NCBI RefSeq assembly: GCF_964355755.1
Contig: NC_092673.1
Span: forward strand, 9,989,001 to 10,053,000
Length of the DNA stretch: 64,000 nt
Direction of reading: 5' to 3'
Source: Antedon mediterranea
Lineage: Eukaryota > Echinodermata > Crinoidea > Comatulida > Antedonidae
A program made the translations under genes and the position numbers. Under the pieces are notes generated by a model. That model ran no database searches. It saw only the letters and a program-made list of their open reading frames with translations, and was not told the DNA's origin. Of the stretch, positions 10,406 to 22,853 are shown one piece after another. Position 1 is the stretch's first letter, and each line of letters begins with the position of its first letter.

Positions 10406-13400
10406 GAGTACAACTGATTCCTCAGAGCGCTGAACAAATGTACATACCTTGCAATTGGCATCAATGCATTCAGGAGTATTGCGGCTTGCGAAGTCTGAGG
10501 GAACATTCGCGGAACCAGCCTAAGTGTCAAACGGAAACCTGGTATCGGCTAGCGAAGGACAGGAAAGTTGATACTCTGGGGCTCATGAAAAATTCACCCC
10601 GGCAAAGCTTTTCAAAAGCCTGCACGCACGGTTTACTGTCGGTTAAAACACAGACTCGTTTAGTAGATTGAACAACATATGGACTAAAATGCTTTACTGC
10701 GACAGCGATTGCCAGAGCTGTCGAGCTCTTAGTTTGGCACTAAAAAATCTGGCGATCCGCAGACTATCGTCACATCTAATGTCCAATGTTGCCCCAATTC
10801 CGTGTCTTTTTACCGAAAAGACTATCCAAAGCTGGTCATCTGGATGGGATAACGTGATTGTTCGACTGGTTGTGATCAACTTTTAAGCGGTCTGAAAATC
10901 TTCACAAAAGGCATCACACCACGTGATTTTGTCTCGGGACTGTAGGCCAGCCACAGCATCGTCTAAAGGTGTGAGGATGGAAGCGCAATTAGGGATAACC
11001 CGTGCGAGCACTTTATACGTCCCAATGAACGATCGGAGGCCCTTTACAGTCTTAGGGGAAGAACACATAGCGAGCGTCGAAATACGATGTGGATTGGCTC
11101 TTAAAGTGCCAAGGGATCATGTCTACCCGAGTATAGTGGTAGTTTTTGGGCAGATAAATGTTTTACTTGCCGAGAGACTGAGGCCGCATCTATAAAGTTC
11201 AGACAGCAGTCGGCGCCAGTTGCAAAGAAACTCATCTAGAGTGTCTCCTCCGCAGTAGAGATCGTCTGCAATCTTGGCAATGACGCCTTCAGAGAGAGGC
11301 TCTCCTAAGACGCAGCAAGTTCCTTCAGCTCTGTTTCAGATCCCGGTATTTGCATAGCGGACCTGGTGTATACATGGATTCCTCTGAAGGGCGTGGCCAC
11401 TCCGCAGTACTTCATCGATTCGCGTGAAAGCGGTATCTGATAAAATGCCTTAGTGAGGTCTGTAGAGATAATGTACTTCCACCTAGCGATATGACGAAGT
11501 ACAGAATTTATGTCGGGCATTAGTGAAGGCTGAGGTTTCGCGTATCGACCGTCATCCGCAAAGGCGGTGACAAGGCGGAATCCTCCGCTGTCTTTCTTGA
11601 CTAAGAATGATCGGTTTAAATATTCTACTTGAATACCCGCATCTTCTGGTCGCACAAAAACACCCACCTTCTCTAAGTCGTCGAACTTCTTTTGAAGCTC
11701 AACAAGTTTGTCTCGCGAATACTGAGAAAGTCTGCCTTTTCGCTGTGGTGGCTGTACAGGGCCCATATTAACAACAGCCTGGAAGGGACCCGCTGCGCCA
11801 TTATAGCATTTTGATATGCGGATCAAAAACAACATCGAACTCTTCGTTAAGAGATTTAAATCTTTGTCGAATTGTTGGGGGAATGATATGATCAGGGTCA
11901 AGGCGAATTTGCAATGAATGTAGTGTCGATTGTGTTGGGCGTGGTAATGAACTGGTTTTCACAGGAGGTTTATGAGTGTGGTCATAGGTGTTACAATCAT
12001 CCGGAACAAAGAGCGTATCTGACAGAAGTGTTCGTTTTGCTTAAGAACCTGAGGTAATGACGTGTTATTTTCAATGTGAATTTTTCTCTGGCCAGGTAGG
12101 AGGTCGATGGGTATAGCTGCGAGGTTCAAGGGCGAGCTCATTATCGTGAGTCGAAATATCTTCTCGGATTTGTAAATCTATGAAGTCACCGGGCCACAGA
12201 GTAGTTAAGCTGCTAGGAGCGCGTAATACTTGGGTGCGACGAATGGCAGGGGTCTTAGTAATAGTAGTGTCTTTAGAACCATACGTATAAGAAGAAGTGT
12301 TCCCTATGACTACTTGACGTTTCGCTGGACGAATGGCGATGTCATTGTTTTCCATAAAGGGTGTGCCTGCCAGAATATCAACATCGAGTCGTTCGACTAC
12401 GAGGCCGTCAAAGAGAAGTTCTGTATGGTCGCGGGAAAAATGAAATTGTTGTCTCGCCGACAACCTTTAATGGTGATGAGCAATCTGCTTGGTGGGCTGA
12501 TTGAGACAAGTCTCTGATTTAGGCCGATAGGGCTGTCGCTGCGGTAAGGGAGATCATATTACCGGTGGCACCACTATCGATAGTAATACGTGCCGAGATA
12601 GGGCGACTGTCTGATCTGTACGCGTAGTGCAGTCAGTTCTTTCTGGTTATCTGCTAAACTGGCGTAATCGCTAACGTCAGTCTCCTTGATATCTTCAATG
12701 ATTCCGATGACCTGTCTAGCCCTGATCATATACTTCTGGTCCTGTTCAGGTAAGTGAATGCATCCACTGAGAATGTGGGTATCATGCTTTCGACCAGCCT
12801 GTTTTCAAAGAGGACACAACTTTAGCTGTCGATGAATAGTAGTATTACGAGACGTGCGAGGAGCGCGTCGATAGTAGACCATGGGAGGTGTTGCGAAAGT
12901 ATACATTGCGCGTGTGTCTTCGGTAGCACGCAATTCATCGAGAAGGGAATCTATCGCTTTCCAAATTTCGGGCTTTAATTTCGCCAGGGTACGATCTCGC
13001 AGATCGGTTCCATATCGTTGCTTGACTAGACGCGGGAGGTCTTTATGGATAAGGGATAACTAGGTTAACATAATAAAATTCTTCACAGTAGGTGTCATTT
13101 CTTCATCCTCTGTGATCGCGACGCCGTGATGATTAATTCCGCCTCCAGTGCGTTGCAAATTATCGTCAACAAATGCCAATAGTCTTAGTACAAATTTTCT
13201 GGAGGTTCACCAGCTTCGAGATGAATCGTGGCAAAGTCTAAGAAGAGACCTCCGGTCGTTTGGAAGCCATAGTGAAGTCGGATGGCCTTCCAGATTTGCG
13301 AGATGGACGTGGAGCTTTTAACAATTGTGCTTCGAGAAATAACAGGACAGTAGTTTACGATCTGGCCTAGCATGAGCTCGAGCGTGTGTACCTTTTGCTG

Positions 13401-13640
13401 AGCAGTACGTTGATGTGCTCTAGGGACAGTGTCATCATCGTCCTCAAATAGGCGGAGGGTAGATGCTCTGGTTTTGGGGGCCCCATTGTGTGCCTTCCAT
13501 CAAGAATGGAGCAAAATTGTCATCCAACGAAAGTGTATAAATAATGTTCTGCCGCCATGACTCAAATGAGTTTATTGTTTCAGTTTTGGTTAAGCTCAAT
13601 TGTTTAGGAGCTCTGTTAACGTTCGCCATCCTACCAGCTA
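10405..13640 (-). pseudogene. Decayed Ty3/gypsy element (gag, protease, RT, RNase H)
   Basis: Minus-strand reading gives gag at 13629-13185 ([20 protein letters not shown], then [18 protein letters not shown]), a zinc-finger region at about 12800 (CKQAGRKHDTHILSGC), and aspartic protease with TIDSGATGN near 12600 and DILAGTPFMENNDIAIRP near 12380. RT lies at 11860-10885 ([37 protein letters not shown], then FIGTYKVLARVIPNCASIL). RNase H follows at 10880-10480 ([26 protein letters not shown]). Frames change repeatedly and stops are present. The 3' side, including integrase and 3' LTR, is missing at the CGGGATCCCG block. Its coding style is unlike the 2756-8734 element, so it is a different lineage. 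Confidence 0.85.
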
Positions 13641-13769
13641 TATGTGCTGGCTGGTCGTACGCCTCTGTGCGTTAGTGCGATCTCGTAGATAATATGGGCT
13701 GGGCCTAGGCTAGGCCTAAGTTAAACAACTAATAACTCACTGGTTTTAAGCGGTAGGTCCGAATATCTT

Positions 13770-13962
13770 GGGCTGCCACCACGCCAATATTAAGGTTGAT
13801 GTTTATATGACACAACTCTACAGATCACACATAGACCGATGTAATGCGAATAATTTATTTTAATAACTATCAATAACTCAATACAACGACATGGAAATAA
13901 AAGCAACAACGAACGACTAACGCCAGCCCATGAGGGCGCACAGGCGATGTAATTTTTATACC
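13770..13962 (-). repeat. Probable 5' LTR remnant and primer site of the decayed gypsy element
   Basis: Between the gag start and a LINE scrap. On the minus strand a stretch beginning near TGTGCGCCC (13960) runs to AACCTTAATA and is followed by TTGGCGTGGTGGCAGCCC, which has the form of a primer binding site (TGG start). No second LTR remains for comparison, so the boundaries are approximate. Confidence 0.4.
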
Positions 13963-14105
13963 TCACTATTTGTGTTCTATCCGTTAAAAAGTCTAGAATC
14001 CATGAGTTAAGAATTGGGTTTACGTTCATATTCATTAATTTATTAGTCATTAAATGTGGCTGTATTGTGTTAAAAGCCGACGAGAAATCGAGAAACAGTA
14101 CACGC
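13963..14105 (-). pseudogene. LINE reverse transcriptase scrap (CR1/Rex-like)
   Basis: Minus-strand translation reads LFLDFSSAFNTIQPHLM followed by NPILNSWILDFLTDRTQIV, the RT palm region and following block of CR1/Rex-type non-LTR retrotransposons. Only about 45 codons survive. It abuts the gypsy LTR remnant, which appears to have inserted into this LINE. Confidence 0.75.
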
Positions 14106-14119
14106 GCACACGTTCCAGT

Positions 14120-14368
14120 ACCTTCATTATTAACACATATACGGTAAAAAGTTTACACTTACCACAGATAATAAACCTCTGGTGGCCATTTTTGATCCTA
14201 AAAAGTATACCTGTCTTATCAGCAGAAAGAATGCAATACTCGTCATTATTTGTTACTGGATTTAATTATGATATTGAGTTTAGAAATAATAAGGCAAACG
14301 CCAATGTAGATTGTTTTTCACAACTTCCAATTGTAAAAGCAGAAGAAACTAATGTATGTAAATGTTAA
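14120..14368 (+). pseudogene. Gypsy RNase H/tether scrap
   Basis: Translation gives SIPVLSAERMQYSSLFVTGF, then YDIEFRNNKANANVDCFSQL and PIVKAEETNV. This is the end of RNase H and start of the tether of a Ty3/gypsy element (the usual form is ...ANANADCLSRLP). Upstream residues are frameshifted. No LTR is attached. Confidence 0.75.
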
Positions 14369-14399
14369 AGACACCTTACCTGCGTTTTTTAAATATAAT

Positions 14400-16133
14400 C
14401 AGGGCTGCAAATTAAGGGGTATTTGGTCGCATTTGCGACCTCATTTTTCTGTTTGCGACTAAAGAATTAGAATAGGTCGCGCGTAGATCGTCTGCTTGTG
14501 CGAGTTGTTTCAAATTCCCTATTTCAACACTGTTGCAATTTAATCTGTCTCTCTACTAACGGAAGGCCCATGCATCAAGGAGTTTCCACACGATATAAGG
14601 TCACCACCACAGAGTCAGATTCATTCAAGCATGCAGAGCCTCTAAACATTTTACACTTGTTGTGATTGGTAGTTTTTCCATTAATTGCATGCTGCCTTAC
14701 CCAATCACACAAAGGACACCAAACACACAGTGTGTGACATAACGCACACAAACCTCGTGGAAAATCACCTCCGTTTTAAAGAAGGAAGGCAGCCACCGTA
14801 GTACACAGAAGTTAGCCAGAGCGGGCGCGGCAGATACAAATGATTTTCGCCGCTCAGTATCATCGACATTTTTGATGCATTATAAATAAATGGTTATAGC
14901 TATTACTAATTAATGATTACTATAAAATGAAATTAATGATGTAATAATAATTATAATAATATCTACTATTCATTAATAGATTAATTTATTAAACAGCAGT
15001 ATTGTTTATAATAGATTGTTTAGCAATGTAATACTTTATTTATTTACATTACACAAACAGATTAATTTTATAAAATAAATGTAAATATGGCAGAGCGCAT
15101 GCTCACATTACACCACCGCCGGCGCACACTTTTTTGTGACAAATTGTACTTCACGCGTTGCACGACACATATTTTCCCGGCTTCTAAGCTCCGATCTTCC
15201 CGCCGGCGGCCATAGCATTACATCATCTTGTCGTAACATGTTTTTCATCAAGAAAAGATGAGCAAAAAATTTCTGATTTTTTAAAGTGTTCGACCTTGGT
15301 CTCGGAAGAACAAGAAAGTTCAGACGAATCAATAATTACTGATGATAGGCCTGATTCTATGTCGCTGTCGTCTGATGATGAAGAACCGTTGTTGGAAGAA
15401 GATAGAGTAAGAGAGGATGACCTAGTCCTAGGCATAGAAGTAGGCCAAGAAGAGGTCGCAGAAAATGCTGAGCGCCCACGGTTCGCTGCTAAAAACAGGC
15501 CTAAACCATACCATTTCCAGGAGAAGTGGTTAAAAGAATTTCCATTTCTGTGCTATTCAAAGACAGACAACATTATGTGGTGCACGTATTGCAAAGATAA
15601 TGCAGGGAGAAAAAGTACTTTAGCTACAGGTGTCTAGGGAAAATTTAAAAGGGAGACTTTGACGCTCTATTCTAGATCAAAGTCACATCAAGCTTGCCGT
15701 GATAACTGGCTTCGCAGACAAAAAAAACAGCCTTCGCAATTACAGCGGGCTTTTTAGCAAAGTCAAAAGACAAAGCTGTTAGAAGTGAAAAAAAAGATGA
15801 ACATTGCTTATTTTATTGCAAAGGAAGAGTTGCCGTTTACAAAATTTGGACCTTTAGTAACACTGCATCACAAGTGGAGCGGAAATCACACCAACGTATG
15901 CAAACCACCAAGTGTGCGCCCAGCTAATTGGCGTAATAGCAGATTCTATGAATGAACGATTTGCAAATGATGTTGACAAACAGCGATACATCAGTATTTT
16001 GATTGATGGCGACACAGATACAGTATCTCAGTCAAAGAGTGCGAGATATTATACGTTCGACGGATGCTAGAAAATGGTTTGCCTGTAAATCGTTTGGTTA
16101 GTCAAGCAGAAGTAGAACATGCTCATGCAGCTG
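14400..16133 (+). pseudogene. Decayed hAT-family gene with TTF-like zinc finger (ZNF862/C17orf113-like)
   Basis: A hAT-like terminal sequence, CAGGGCTGCAAATTAAGG, starts at 14400. An acidic N-terminus (15296-15480) precedes FQEKWLKEFPFLCYSK and MWCTYCK at 15520-15600, the zinc-finger block typical of ZNF862/C17orf113-like hAT proteins. It continues past a TAG (15635) with FKRETLTLYSRSKSHQAC, then a second TAG near 15757. Further on, ISILIDGDTD and LPVNRLVSQAEVEHAHAAG match the start of the catalytic region. The coding ends in a consensus splice donor (GTAAGT at 16134). Later exons were not found and the right terminal repeat is missing. Known: this family is both a DNA transposon lineage and a domesticated gene family. 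The stops argue for a dead transposon copy. Confidence 0.75.
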
Positions 16134-16224
16134 GTAAGTTTAATTAAATTCTTCAGCCTAGGCCTGGATAGCAAATCACAAAATAGTATTATTATATTAT
16201 ACAGCGACAATTTTAGAAAGATAA

Positions 16225-17010
16225 TAAATTTAGCGCGCTCTTTTAAATTTGTATAACTTTGACTAAAGAAATTTAAAAACTACTTTTTAACCTCAACTGG
16301 CCAACATCACAACATCCGATTTTGTTTTAAATTGTATTGTATCTATGTTTCTAAGTTCAGGAAAACAAATATCATGTATATTATATTCTGTGACGATAAA
16401 TTGAATCTTGAATCTTGGTGTATGTGAAAGTTTTTACGTATGATGAAGTCATCAAAATGAAAATGGTGGCAACTCAAGAGAAAGATAATTAATTGAGAAA
16501 GAACATATTAAAATTTGAGGAAAAATCAGGTCCAAATAAACAAAATGCGCTCTGTTGAATGTGATAGGCTATGAGGAAATAGGAAAAAAACCTGATTTTC
16601 AAGTGGCCATTTGATGACGTCACAACAATTTTTACGTCAAATGTTTACATGAATTTACATCTACAACTCAATGGTTTCCAGAATAAATTTTAAAAAGTGG
16701 GGGTCACCGTGCATTCTAAAGAATTATTTTCATTAAAAAAATGCCTTATTTTTCTACCATTTTCAGCACTTTTGTGCAATTAATGTATGTATTAAGAATG
16801 GTCAGTAGATTTGTTTAAAAAATCTGTAATTTTTACGTTTCTTAAGTATCGCACGCACAAAAACAAGTTTTTGTCCAGTAATTTTTTGAAACATGCAAAT
16901 GGCCTAATTCATGCTCTAAATTGATCAAAATGTAATTTTTATAGCTTTTGAAATTGTTAATGCATGATTTCACACGCATGACTATGTACGCGTACGTTTT
17001 TATTTAGGGT
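16225..17010 (-). mobile_element. Rolling-circle-like family B fragment
   Basis: Inverted relative to, but clearly the same family as, 44526-46037. Shared landmarks are the TGACGTCA sites beside (t)ggccatatga-like words, ggtttccagaataa, gtgggggtcaccgtgcattct, and the ttgaaacatgcaaatggcc/atgctctaaattgatc stretch. Neither terminus is present. A LINE 3' tail (repeated ttgaatc, about 16325-16415) interrupts it. Confidence 0.7.
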
Positions 17011-18320
17011 GCCTGAATAATTGCTCTTCAAATCATGATGATCTTGCAAATCAAGATGTTACATGTAAAGCCTACTGACATTTTATCTGAAATATTACTT
17101 GGGCCTAAACAAATGTAATTGTGTGTATAAAATTGATTAGCCATTTTTGACACTATAATTTACCAAGGGGGAGAAAATACACAAGTGCATTCACCGGCGA
17201 CTAAAACGCACCTGTAGTCAAGTGTTTGAGATGTATTATAAACTAATAACCCCTAATAATAATTTATTGTTTTCTCTTTTGCAGCAGAGCCACAATTCTT
17301 TACAGATGTGCTAAGAAATAAAAGTACATACAGTACTGTATAAGTGGTTAAAAACAAAAAACATACATAATACTAATAATTAATCAATAATTACTGAAAA
17401 TGTGTAATGTATTAAATAAACACAATTTTCTGACCAATTTTTTAGATATGGGTAAATAAATATATCAATATTGCCATATTTTCCCTGGGTTTTTTTCTGA
17501 ACAAAAAACATACAATTAGCAACAGTTAATAGAATAAGACTGGTCGTTCGTTGGATGATCAATTGATAAAATCAACTTTTTTAGGAAGTTAAAAAAATAA
17601 AAAAAGCTACATTTAAAAAAGAAAAACAATATTTTTGTCTTTTAATAATAATATAAATTCCCATTGGGTTAAGCTATCCCACTGGTGTGAGGTCCAACCT
17701 GAACTCCCATGGTTTTTTTTGGTTAAATTTATTCTCTGCTTTCATTCAAAGGTAGTCTGGGTTCCAGACGGAGTTTTGTCTTAATATTAGTAAAAAGATA
17801 AATATTTTGGCACATATGGCGTTTCATACGTATACTACTTGATTTTGGATACTCCGTCTGGGGAAACACGCACAAGTCACGTGGTTTGGCACCAAGAATT
17901 CTTGGTGCATACGATTATCCGGTTGACTAGTTTCAGCTGCATGCAATTGGCTACTCACTCGTACACCGTTTTAATATTCATATATCAGAATTTCAAAGAC
18001 TCAACAACTAAGATGGTGCGCATGCGCTATGTTACGTTTAGACAATGTGTACTTGGGTTCATTGATGAAAGTTTCTGAAGGCTAGAAATTATTTTATATG
18101 CCTAGTAGGTTGGTAAACATTTGATGGGATTTTTCCTACTGTAAGAACATGAAAACTCGTCTTGATAAGATAGGCTAGCTTCTCCGCAAATCAAACATTG
18201 AATGGATCATTTATTACGCGGAGATAATTTGATTTAATTCCCACCCAGACCCTGTCCTGTTCTGTGTAGTGGTGTAGCTTTGTTGTGTGCCGGTGGTGGT
18301 GTGCAGGTCATACGTGCGAG
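17011..18320. other. Gene-free stretch upstream of LINE
   Basis: AT-rich sequence with no supported coding exon. A splice-acceptor-like polypyrimidine-AG at 17270-17285 is followed by only a short open frame, so no exon is called. Confidence 0.4.
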
Positions 18321-18321
18321 T

Positions 18322-21300
18322 TTTTTGAATTTGAATTTCTTTATTTAGTAATCAAGGTTAAAAAACAAAAAAAACAATGCAAAAAAAGAAGAAAAAACAA
18401 TTGCACAGAAACACAGGCCTTGATTACAAGGAATGCCATGAAAAGTTAAAAACTTATTTCCACTTGGGTCCTAAAAACAAGGAACTGATAAAGAACATAC
18501 AAATTACATCAAAAGAATCCTTAAAAAATAGCATAAAAAAACAAAAGTTTAAAAAAAACAGTTTATCTAACACTTATCAAAAATGTAATCCTAAGTTACA
18601 GTTTTAAGAAAGATTTATAATAAGAGATATATACAAAAATTGATTTATTGCACTAAAGTAACAAAATTACAATTGATTTTTACCCTTATTATATTTATAT
18701 TATTTATTCTTAATTTACAGATTACAGAAAATTATTGATTTACTGCATTATGCTAAAACCTTTTTATAATTTATTGCACATGAGAATTAAATATTGAGGA
18801 GATGCTTTTTTAGTGACAATTTAAAATTTTCTAATGAAATATTACTTTTAACATATAATGGTATAGCGTTCCAGGCTTTTATTGAGTTGTAATAAAAAGT
18901 TTTTTGTTCGGAGCCCTTAATTATTGGAATCCTAAAATTTAAATTTGTGGCACTACGTGTCCTTCTAGAGTGGTAATCAACAATACGAACAAAGTTTAAC
19001 TATTTAGATACATTGGGGCAGAATTATTAAAAATTTTATATACATTGCATAAACATTTGAACTTAACTCTTTCTGGGACGTTCAGATATCCGATTGATTT
19101 CAGCTCAGATTGACCAACATGAGATCTCGAATCTGATTGAGTAATAAATCTGAATATTTTGTTTTGAGTAGTCTGAAGCCTGAGTTTGTGAACCTGAGAA
19201 GAGTCATTATACCATGCTGGGGAAGCATAGTCAAAAAGAGGCTGAATTAGAGCTGAAGAGAGAAGTTTCCGACTACCAAAATCAAGATATTTGGATTGTC
19301 TGTACATAAATTTTAAACGGCTATTTGCGCTAGTTATTACTGAATTGGCAATCAGATTCCCAGAAGCCTGTTGGTCAATCTGGACACCTAAATACCTTAC
19401 AGACTCTGTTGATTTGATATCACATTCAAGGGCATTGAGTTGGAATGAGACATTTTTTAATCGACGTTTCGTTCCCAACAGAATGCATTCAGTTTTACCT
19501 GGATGAATTGTAAGTCGATTATCAATAAGCCAATCATTACAAAGATTTAACGAAGCACTAAGTACAGCCGAAATAGTATTAGGGTTTCGGTCTGAATACA
19601 AGATGGCACAGTCATCTGCATATAGTAGCACTTTACATTTTGATTCAACTGATGAAACAACATCATTTATGTACACTAGGAACAGCAAAGGTCCCAATAT
19701 GCTCCCTTGGGGGACGCCATGTGCAATAGCCATATTTTTTGATTTACCTCCCTTAATTTCAACAAATTGTTTCCTATTAGACAAGTAAGAGCGGAACCAT
19801 TTAGTTGAATCGCATCCGATTCTTCTGAGTTTATCACAAAGAATGAAGTGATCGACCGAATCGAAGGCCTTTCGAATGTCCAGCAAAACCATACCTGTAA
19901 GAAACCCATTGGCCATTTTTGATTTCACATGATCCAATAAATGAGTAAGACAGGTTTCAGTGGAAAACCCTTCTCTGAAACCAGACTGAGAATCTGTTAT
20001 CACATCATTATCTTCCAGGTGTCTGGCTAGCTGGACATACACAGCCTTTTCTAGAATCTTAGAGGTACAACTTAATAGGCTAACAGGGCGGTAGTTATTT
20101 GTGTCAGTACGATCGCCTTTTTTAAATATCGGCTTTACTTTTGCTATTTTAAATTGGTCTGGTACAATTTCAGTTTTAAGGGAAAGGTTTATTATATGGG
20201 TTAGGGGACCTTTTAAGAAAGTTGCTCCATCTTTTAGAAAACGAGCAGGGATGTTGTCTGGTCCTGTGGCTTTATTAGGATTTAGTGAACTTAAATACTT
20301 TTCAACAAATTCTTCACTCACAGGATCAAGCTTAAATTTGGTAATATTTTTCTTATCATAATGAGTTTTAAAGTAACTAGAACCGGGTAGATATTGATTG
20401 CTTTGTTGAGGTAACTTATTTCTGAGATCCTGAGCAACGTGAGTAAAGAATCTGTTGAATTCGGTTGCAATACCTTTAGGGTCATTTATAGTACTATCTC
20501 CATTTTTTAACACTATCTTTGCATCACTTATGTTCTTATTACTATAACCTAGATTTTTTAAAGTTCTCCAGAGTTCCTTAGGTTTAGCTTTATTTTCTAA
20601 TATTTTGGTTTTTATAAAATCGGCTTTAGCATTTTTAATACTAATTTGAACTAAATTTCTAATTTTAACATAATCTTCATAAATATCTAAATGAGTTTTG
20701 TTGTTAGAGAACCTTTTTAGTAGCCTGTCTCGTTCACGCAGCAAACTAAGAATGTCTCCAGTCATCCATTCTTCAGTTCTTGATTTAATGCGGATACGCT
20801 TCATTGGAGCTATTTTATCTATTAGTGTTATAAGGTGCTGGTGAAAATTTTTAAAAGCAATATTTACATCGTTTGAGTTATACACGTTAGACCAGTCTAT
20901 ATTTTCAGATAATGCAGAATTAAGTAGTTCGGGTGTATAATTTTTTAAAGACCGAAACTCGGCATATTTATGTTCGTTTAATTTAGCACGAGACTTTTTT
21001 CTAATACAAAAGGTGATGAAGTGGTCACTAAGACCGTATTTGAGTATACCACTATGAGTAATTGTGTCCTTGTTGTTACACAATATGTGGTCTATCAATG
21101 TTGATGATGTTGACGTAATTCTGGATGGTTCTTTAATTAATTGGTCTATGCCATGATTATTCAGCAACTCTTCATACTGTTTTGTCAGGGGATTCTTTCG
21201 ATCGAGAACGTTGATATTAAAATCACCTAATATAATGGTCTCTTTTTCATTGCCTCCAATTAGGGTGTTGAAATCCTCGATGAAGCAATGCTGATTCGGT

Positions 21301-22200
21301 GGTCGATAGACACACCCTATTAGAATAGGTTTAGACTTAGGTAAAATTATGTCAATCCATACCGTTTCCAGATTGCTGATTGCTGTTACAGGCACTTCAT
21401 TAAAAGCAAGGCTATCTTTTATATAAATTAAAGTTCCACCATGAGCATCTGATTTTCTGTCACATCTGACAGAGCTGTAACCATTCATTCTTATTTCGTC
21501 GTCTGTGATTGACGTATGTAGCCATGTCTCAGTGACACAAATAACGTCTGCCTTGGTATTGATTGCAATTAGTTTGAGCTCAGAAAGTTTGGGCAGAAGG
21601 GATCTAGCATTAAGATGAATCAAATGTAGCCCTTTGTTTTTGAAAACTGCAAGATCAACAGTGTCATTAATATTTTCTGGTCTTGGTACGTTAATGTTGA
21701 CAGAGTCGATAATCTCCGTATCCATAATATATGGAGAAATTTGAAGGATTAGGCAGCGTGGGCATATCCAATTTAGAGAACAATTTTGCTTTAGATCAAT
21801 TCGTCCGCATTTCAAATGACAGTCCTTAAGACAATCAGTACATTGAACATAGCGATGGTTTCTTGCCACAGGGCGTTCACAAACTGCACAAGGATTCTTG
21901 ACAGGACCAGGATTTGTCTCTATGTCTCCTGCCGTAATTAATGTTCCATTAAATGTAGCGGTGTGATTGGTATAGTACATACAGGGAGCTCCATACCTAT
22001 TTCGTAATTGGCTGGATTGGAAATTGGCTAGGCCCACTTTGTTTACATCTGTGAGTGAGCCAAAACCCTGATAAGGGGCTTCTCGAAGGCTGCCAAAAGT
22101 TAGTAGCCACACCAAACCTAGGCCTAGCAAGATCATGTTTCCTTGGCTTTAAATTTGGTATTTTGTACACAACTATGGGAGAGCAGGTACAAGCTGGTTG
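18322..22200 (-). mobile_element. CR1/L2-like non-LTR retrotransposon, nearly full length
   Basis: A minus-strand LINE with a short 5' leader, one long ORF with N-terminal 2A-like motif, PHD-like finger, APE endonuclease and RT, then a 3' UTR ending in a short AATTCAA-type repeat (18322-18340). The 5' limit near 22200 is approximate; no target duplication was recognised. Confidence 0.85.
18787..22136 (-). CDS. LINE ORF2-type polyprotein with N-terminal 2A-like motif
   Basis: The intact frame covers 1,046 codons (22136-18996). Residues 1-15 are hydrophobic. A 2A-like ribosome-skipping motif GDIETNPGP lies at residues 70-78. A PHD-like C4HC3 finger follows (C83, C86, C99, C102, H107, C110, C125, C128). 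APE endonuclease spans about 160-380 (LIHLNARSLLPKLSEL, ICVTETWL, ILGDFNINVLD, SDHF). RT spans about 560-860 (NYRPVSLLS, LLDIRKAFDSVDH, GVPQGSILGPLLFLVYIND, YADD 839-842). It stops at 18996, but a further ~70 codons of typical C-terminus (FYYNSIKAWNAIP...) continue in another frame to 18787. So one indel near 19000 is the only clear lesion. It mobilises its own RNA by target-primed reverse transcription. Confidence 0.9.
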
Positions 22201-22255
22201 ACTTGCTCTGATGAACAGGTAGTTGTTGAGTAGGACCTACGAAGGAGGTCTAGGC

Positions 22256-22301
22256 CATGGAGGTATAAAAATATATTTTTTTCTATTTTTATACCTCCAT
22301 G
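22256..22301. repeat. 46-bp palindrome
   Basis: Arms CATGGAGGTATAAAAATA and TATTTTTATACCTCCATG flank a short T-rich loop. It lies just beyond the 5' end of the LINE. May be a small foldback element or a hairpin-forming site. Confidence 0.8.
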
Positions 22302-22554
22302 CCTAGGCTAAGGACTAAACAATTAATAAACAAAACAACTTGGCAACACGATTTTATATTTCAACAGTCTCGACCGTACATTCAGCACTGTACGTACTCG
22401 ATTTCATTTTGAAACAAAATGATCATTGGTTGATTCGAAATCCATATTTACATACCGCCTGCCCCATATAGCCAAATACGATATGATCACCTACGTCATT
22501 CTTATCGGATGTTTGCGGTCTACAAATCGATTTCTATACACGTTTCACAAGTCT

Positions 22555-22686
22555 GTATTTTCAGACAAAAATCGCGGTCGCAATAAAAACAAATAAATAA
22601 AAAAGACAATACAGACTTGGTATTTTCAGACAAAAATCGCGGTCGCAATAAAAACAAATAAATAAAAAAGACAATACAGACTTTGG
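22555..22686. repeat. Two-copy 66-bp tandem repeat
   Basis: Units begin TATTTTCAGACAAAAATCGC at 22555 and 22621 and are almost identical. They end 50 bp before the MRRF exon. Confidence 0.85.
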
Positions 22687-22740
22687 GGCAAGTCTAATTC
22701 AAAGGTAAAACATTGATAAAATATTTTCTTCATTTTCTAG

Positions 22741-22853
22741 GTGCTTTGGATAATATTATGGTCAATACTAGTGATGGAAAATTTCCTCTCAATCAACTTG
22801 GTTGTATTTCATTTAGGTCTGCTCACTTGGTTGATGTCATCATGCATTCCAAG
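22741..22853 (+). CDS. MRRF: MRRF internal exon (mitochondrial ribosome recycling factor)
   Basis: A 113-nt exon between acceptor ttcattttctag and donor GTAAGG. It enters with two bases of a split codon and ends in phase 0. It encodes ALDNIMVNTSDGKFPLNQLG, then CISFRSAHLVDVIMHSK. This matches the RRF family segment after the conserved RTSPG turn (the split codon supplies that Gly), followed by the L-Q/N-I-x-x-I strand region. Known: mitochondrial RRF, with the elongation factor mtEF-G2, splits the mitoribosome after termination. The reading frame is open and phases fit the next exon at 25888, so it looks functional. The preceding exon was not found in the window. Confidence 0.83.

Larger units (their letters stand above)
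22201..22740. other. Intronic/intergenic stretch with palindrome and 66-bp tandem duplication
   Basis: Contains a long palindrome at 22256-22301 and two nearly identical 66-bp units starting at 22555 and 22621. No upstream MRRF exon could be recognised here. Confidence 0.6.

Noticed and set aside
17270-17345. Splice-acceptor-like site with short open frame after the hAT exon
   Set aside because: The encoded peptide does not continue the hAT protein and stops after about 20 codons.
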